Below, piece after piece: positions 60,891-64,000 of a stretch of 64,000 bases of DNA; positions within the stretch are counted from its first letter, which is position 1; each line of letters opens with the position of its first letter. The DNA comes from Variovorax sp. J22P240 (GTDB lineage Bacteria; Pseudomonadota; Gammaproteobacteria; Burkholderiales; Burkholderiaceae_C): assembly GCF_030316855.1 (NCBI RefSeq), contig NZ_JASZYR010000001.1, positions 558,001 through 622,000 on the forward strand, in the 5' to 3' direction. Position numbers and translations under genes: made by a program. The notes under the pieces were generated by a model. The model was not told the origin of the DNA and did no database searches. It worked only from the letters and a program-made list of their open reading frames with translations.

Positions 60891-60966
60891 TGGCTCCTCG
60901 ACCTGGGCTCGAACCAGGGACCTACGGATTAACAGTCCGGCGCTCTACCGACTGAGCTATCGAGGA
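60891..60966 (-). tRNA. tRNA-Asn (anticodon GTT)
   Basis: A 76-nt tRNA with encoded CCA. The acceptor stem TCCTCGA pairs with TCGAGGA. The D arm contains AGCTCAGTCGGTAGAGC, the anticodon loop CTGTTAA gives GTT, and the T arm has GGTTCGAGCCC. All arms pair. Confidence 0.96.
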
Positions 60967-60977
60967 ACAAGCCTCAG

Positions 60978-60983
60978 ATTATA
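60978..60983 (-). promoter_or_regulatory. -10 box of the tRNA-Asn promoter
   Basis: TATAAT on the minus strand, 12 bp before the tRNA 5' end. The -35 region is not close to consensus; a run of seven A lies in the spacer. Confidence 0.6.
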
Positions 60984-61090
60984 GCGTGCTTTTTTTGGCT
61001 CCTTCGGCAGACACCCATCGAATCTGCAACTTCTTCACAAGAATTTTTGAGCATCGAGTCGCTGGAGAAAGAGCACGTAAACGTAATCGT

Positions 61091-61999
61091 TCATTTTTCG
61101 TCGCAGATGGCCATCAGTCGGGCCGCTGCGGCCTCGGGATGGGTATCTGCCACCAGTGCGCGAACCACCGCCACGGAGCCCACGCCCGTTGCCAGCACTT
61201 CGGGCATGCGCGCCTCATCGACGCCGCCGATGCCCACTTGCGGATAACCGCGCAGGAGACGCGCGTAGGCGCCCAATCGCGCGACGCCTTGCGGCGCCGT
61301 CGCCATCTGCTTCAACGTGGTCGGGTAGACGGCGCCCATCGCGATGTAGCTCGGACTCACGGCGTCGGCGCGCACCATCTCTGCGTAGCCATGCGTGCTG
61401 ACGCCCAGCCGAAGACCGGAGGCCCGAAGGGTCTGGAGGTCCGCCGGCGAGAGGGCATCGAGATCTTCCTGGCCGAGATGAAGCCCGTAGGCGCGGGCAG
61501 CGATGGCGGCGCGCCAATGGTCGTTGATGAAGAGCAGGGCCTTGGTGCTTCGCACCGCCTCGACGGCTGCATGCACCTCGCGCTCGATGGCTTCGGCGTC
61601 GCCGGACTTGCAGCGCAATTGAACCGTGGGGACACCAGCGCGCGCCATGCGCGCGACCCATTGCGCATCGGGAAGCACGGCGTAGAGGCCGAGGTTCATG
61701 GGGCATTGGGGGAATGCGTCGTCTCGCGAGGACGGCGGGAAAGGGCGCATGCCGAAGTCGGCAGGGTTCTCGGGCCACGCATTCGCTTCGAACGAACCGG
61801 TGCGTTGCGTTTGTGCGCGCCATGCGTTGGCGAGGCATTCGGCGTCGACTTCGATGAAGCCGAGCGCCGCACAGGCCTGCTTCGCGCCGCGATACACGGC
61901 GTCGTCGGACGAGAAGGACGCTGCGGTGTCGGAGCTTTCTCCAAAACGCGGCGCGTGCGCCGCAACGATGGCTTGCGCGATGTCGTTGGAATCAGTCAT
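61091..61999 (-). CDS. thiE: Thiamine-phosphate synthase with N-terminal extension
   Basis: A 302-residue ThiE, joining the thiazole and pyrimidine halves to thiamine phosphate. The TIM-barrel part starts near residue 100 (LGLYAVLPDAQWV) and has TVQLRCKSGD, LLFINDHW, GLHLGQEDL, LGVSTHGYAE, AMGAVYPTTLK and VGIGGV. The first ~100 residues are an extra domain not needed for known ThiE proteins and not recognised. ATG 61999 lies inside the end of the 17-codon ORF. It is the last gene of the thi operon in this window. Confidence 0.9.
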   Translation of the reverse strand: MTDSNDIAQAIVAAHAPRFGESSDTAASFSSDDAVYRGAKQACAALGFIEVDAECLANAWRAQTQRTGSFEANAWPENPADFGMRPFPPSSRDDAFPQCPMNLGLYAVLPDAQWVARMARAGVPTVQLRCKSGDAEAIEREVHAAVEAVRSTKALLFINDHWRAAIAARAYGLHLGQEDLDALSPADLQTLRASGLRLGVSTHGYAEMVRADAVSPSYIAMGAVYPTTLKQMATAPQGVARLGAYARLLRGYPQVGIGGVDEARMPEVLATGVGSVAVVRALVADTHPEAAAARLMAICDEK

Positions 62000-62045
62000 T
62001 TGCGGTGATGGCGTCCATTGCATTGATCGAATTCATTGCGCTCAT
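61992..62045 (-). CDS. 17-codon ORF linking thiG to thiE
   Basis: The [20 protein letters not shown] starts with ATG overlapping the thiG stop (ATGA) and ends eight bases inside thiE. The stretch is built from repeats of CAATG. It could carry terminating ribosomes from thiG to the thiE start. It is too short to judge as a real peptide. Confidence 0.3.
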   Translation of the reverse strand: MSAMNSINAMDAITAND

Positions 62046-62860
62046 TGCGAAGCAGCGTGATGCCAGAACGGCGTGCCGAGGACCGGCGTGCTCGGCTGCG
62101 CGGATTCTTGTGCCGCCATCGCACCCGCACGATGCGCGTCCCGTCCGGCCTGCACCGCGTCCGCAAACGCACCGGCCATGGCGATGGGATCCTGCGCCAA
62201 CGCGACGGCCGTGTTCAAGAGAACACCGTCGTATCCCCACTCCATGACCTGGCAGGCATGCGAAGGCAAACCCAGGCCGGCGTCGACGAGCAGCGGCACC
62301 GACAACCGTTCGCGCAGTACCTGCAACGCATAGGGATTGACGGGGCCGCGGCCGGTGCCGATCGGCGCTGCCCACGGCATCACCGCCTGGCAGCCGACGT
62401 CGACCAGACGCTGGCACAGGACCAGATCCTCGGTGCAATAGGGCAGCACCTGGAAGCCGTCGCGAATCAACTGCGACGCGGCGTCCACGAGGTTCAGTGT
62501 GTCGGGCTGCAGGGTGTAGTCGTCGCCGATCAGTTCGAGCTTGATCCACGGCGTGTCGAAAAGCTCGCGCGCCATCTGTGCTGTCGCGATCACCTCCTGG
62601 ACGCTGTGGCAGCCGGCCGTGTTCGGGAGCACCGGCACGTCGAGACGTCGCAGCAGTTCCCAGAAGCCGTTGTCGCTGCCGGAAGCGGTGGGCGTCGCGG
62701 TCTGGCGTCGCAGCGAGGCTGTGAGCATCGCGGGCCGCGCGCGGCGGACAGCCGCTTCGAGCACATCCGGCGACGGATAGCGCGCGGTGCCCAGCAGCAG
62801 GCGGCTCTGGAAGGTCTGGCCGTACAGGACGAGCGGGTCTTGGGTGGATGCAGTGGTCAT
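62042..62860 (-). CDS. thiG: Thiazole synthase
   Basis: A 272-residue ThiG, which builds the thiazole phosphate of thiamine from deoxyxylulose 5-phosphate, dehydroglycine and ThiS thiocarboxylate. Motifs are [12 protein letters not shown], the Schiff-base Lys in [36 protein letters not shown] and the phosphate loop [13 protein letters not shown]. In position after thiS. Confidence 0.95.
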   Translation of the reverse strand: MTTASTQDPLVLYGQTFQSRLLLGTARYPSPDVLEAAVRRARPAMLTASLRRQTATPTASGSDNGFWELLRRLDVPVLPNTAGCHSVQEVIATAQMARELFDTPWIKLELIGDDYTLQPDTLNLVDAASQLIRDGFQVLPYCTEDLVLCQRLVDVGCQAVMPWAAPIGTGRGPVNPYALQVLRERLSVPLLVDAGLGLPSHACQVMEWGYDGVLLNTAVALAQDPIAMAGAFADAVQAGRDAHRAGAMAAQESAQPSTPVLGTPFWHHAASQ

Positions 62861-62875
62861 GGCGTTGCCTGGGTT

Positions 62876-63073
62876 CTAGCCGCCCGTCACGGGGCGGATC
62901 ACTTCGATGCGGTCGTCCGGTTGCAGCGGGTGCGATGCGTAGTTCGAGCGCGGTACGAATTGACGGTTGACGGCCGCGGCAAAGGGCGGCGTCGCGTTGA
63001 TGAGGACGAGCGCGTCCGACAGCTTCGCCTCGGGCGGCAGCGTGTGGGGCTCGTCGTTGATCAGGATGTTCAT
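62876..63073 (-). CDS. thiS: Sulfur carrier protein ThiS
   Basis: A 65-residue ubiquitin-like protein ending in the required Gly-Gly (VIRPVTGG). The N-terminus MNILINDEPHTL and the central block are family-typical. The ATG overlaps the thiO stop (ATGA). Confidence 0.94.
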   Translation of the reverse strand: MNILINDEPHTLPPEAKLSDALVLINATPPFAAAVNRQFVPRSNYASHPLQPDDRIEVIRPVTGG

Positions 63074-64000
63074 GGCGTTGTGGGTTCCAGGCTGGGCGCC
63101 ATGTCGAAGCGGCTTGCAAGCGCGGAATGGCCGGTCGCGAGCAGTTCCATGACGACGTCGAGGATGGCGGGCGCGATCATGAAGCCGTGGCGATAGAGGC
63201 CGTTGACCTGGATCACGCCCGGCCGCGGCTGGCGCACGGCCGGAAGATTGTCGGGCAGGGTGGGCCGGCATTGCGTCGCGATCTCGACGATGCGTGCTTC
63301 CGCGAAACCGCTGTGCACCGAGTAGGCGGCGCTCAGCAGTTCGAGCGTCGATCGCACGCTGGCGGGCGACATGTCGTCCGATTCGATTTCGGTCGCGCCG
63401 ATCACGAACACGTTGTCGGGCTTGGGCGCGATGTAGAGCGGATAGCGTGGGTGCACGAGGCGTGTAGGCCGCTGCAATGTCACCTCGGGCGCGTGAACAC
63501 GGATGACTTCGCCGCGCACGCCGCGCAGGGCGTTCCATTGGGGGCGCGCGCCGAGGCCACGGCAGTCGATCACGCGTTCGGGCTGGCCGGGCTCGCCCGG
63601 TGTGAAGTCATCGGTGGTTCGGGGCGCGTGCCAGTGCAGGCGAACTTGGGACGACGCCTGCAGCGTCGCGAGCAGGGCGGCGAGCAGCGCGCGGTTGTCG
63701 AGCTGGCCTTCGTCGGGCAGCAACAGCCCCTGTGCAAAACGCTGGCCCAGCGAAGGCTCCAGCGCCGCGATGCCGGCCGCGTCGAGCGATTTCATCGCAG
63801 GCAGTTCGGGCACGACTTCGCCGGTACGCGCGAGGACACGGGCGAGGCGCGCGGCCTCCGATGCGTCCTGTCGATGCCACAGCACCAGCGTGCCTTCGCG
63901 CTGGAAGAACGCGGGCGCGGCCAGCGATGCAATCAGTGTCGGCCAGCGGTCGAGCGCGTAGTGGCCCATGCGCACCACCGAAGCCGGCGCGACGGCGGAT
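63070..64000 (-). CDS. thiO: ThiO, glycine oxidase-type FAD enzyme (partial)
   Basis: About 309 C-terminal residues of a DAO-family flavoprotein; the frame stays open to the right edge, so the FAD-binding N-terminus is outside. ThiO oxidises glycine to the imine used by ThiG. The segments VIDCRGLGARPQWNALRGVRGEVIRV, HPRYPLYIAPKPDNVFVIGATEIES and VNGLYRHGFMIAPAILDVV match the ThiO C-terminal half. It is first of the visible thi genes; any thiC or TPP riboswitch would lie upstream, beyond 64000. Confidence 0.9.
   Translation of the reverse strand, partial: SAVAPASVVRMGHYALDRWPTLIASLAAPAFFQREGTLVLWHRQDASEAARLARVLARTGEVVPELPAMKSLDAAGIAALEPSLGQRFAQGLLLPDEGQLDNRALLAALLATLQASSQVRLHWHAPRTTDDFTPGEPGQPERVIDCRGLGARPQWNALRGVRGEVIRVHAPEVTLQRPTRLVHPRYPLYIAPKPDNVFVIGATEIESDDMSPASVRSTLELLSAAYSVHSGFAEARIVEIATQCRPTLPDNLPAVRQPRPGVIQVNGLYRHGFMIAPAILDVVMELLATGHSALASRFDMAPSLEPTTP

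Overview
The window is high-GC and almost fully coding, and looks like the chromosome of a Comamonadaceae betaproteobacterium, most likely Variovorax or a close relative. This rests on the Bug/TctC-type solute receptors without TctA/TctB, the thiO-thiS-thiG-thiE order with an N-terminally extended ThiE, the FixJ-family regulators, the nirBD-linked phosphatase/kinase fusion, and the gene density with many 1-4 bp start/stop overlaps. No insertion sequence, phage gene, CRISPR array or rRNA was seen. One tRNA (Asn) is present.

Layout. 1-3125: the end of a poly-N-acetylglucosamine exopolysaccharide operon (pgaB 3' part, pgaC, pgaD). 3141-26049: a large fermentation, low-oxygen and stress island. 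Its leftward arm is GNAT acetyltransferase, PhaC-like DUF3141 hydrolase, pta, ackA, fabI. Its rightward arm is a small RRM protein, an unknown protein, a lone receiver, a kinase-receiver-LuxR fusion, pflB, pflA, an AspT/SucE-type exporter, a SLAC1/TDT channel, a pflB 5' remnant, an orphan etfA, a VIT-like membrane protein and an outer-membrane protein. It continues with a SulP transporter divergent from ppk2, then a universal stress protein, a BRCT protein and a YSC84-type lipoprotein. The two divergent promoters of the island (8995-9014 and 23082-23103) share the same 20-22 bp dyad, which suggests one regulator for the whole island. Pyruvate formate-lyase, phosphotransacetylase, acetate kinase, acid exporters and polyphosphate kinase together fit substrate-level ATP supply when respiration is limited.

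26119-34155: a catabolic cluster with a Bug receptor, a LysR regulator, an LigI-type amidohydrolase, an LhgO-like FAD oxidase, a class III CoA-transferase, a CitE-like lyase, a DapA-family lyase and a second Bug receptor. It probably degrades an unidentified hydroxy or dicarboxylic acid. 34156-40041: assimilatory nitrite reduction (nirB, nirD, a formate/nitrite channel, a PP2C-kinase fusion) behind a near-consensus sigma-54 promoter. 40115-56202: a signalling region with a CadC-like TPR regulator, a DUF3883 protein, a DUF411 protein, a KaiC-like double ATPase coupled to a hybrid kinase, a soluble 1932-residue kinase with nine exact 92-residue HAMP-pair repeats, and another hybrid kinase coupled to it. 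56604-59780: D-tartrate use (Bug receptor, tarD, divergent LysR). 59799-60966: small conserved proteins, a strong bidirectional terminator and tRNA-Asn. 61091-64000: thiamine biosynthesis (thiO partial, thiS, thiG, a 17-codon coupling ORF, thiE), transcribed leftward from beyond the right edge.

Start codons were chosen by eye from Shine-Dalgarno sequences, overlaps and family lengths. Family assignments come from recognised motifs, not from database searches.
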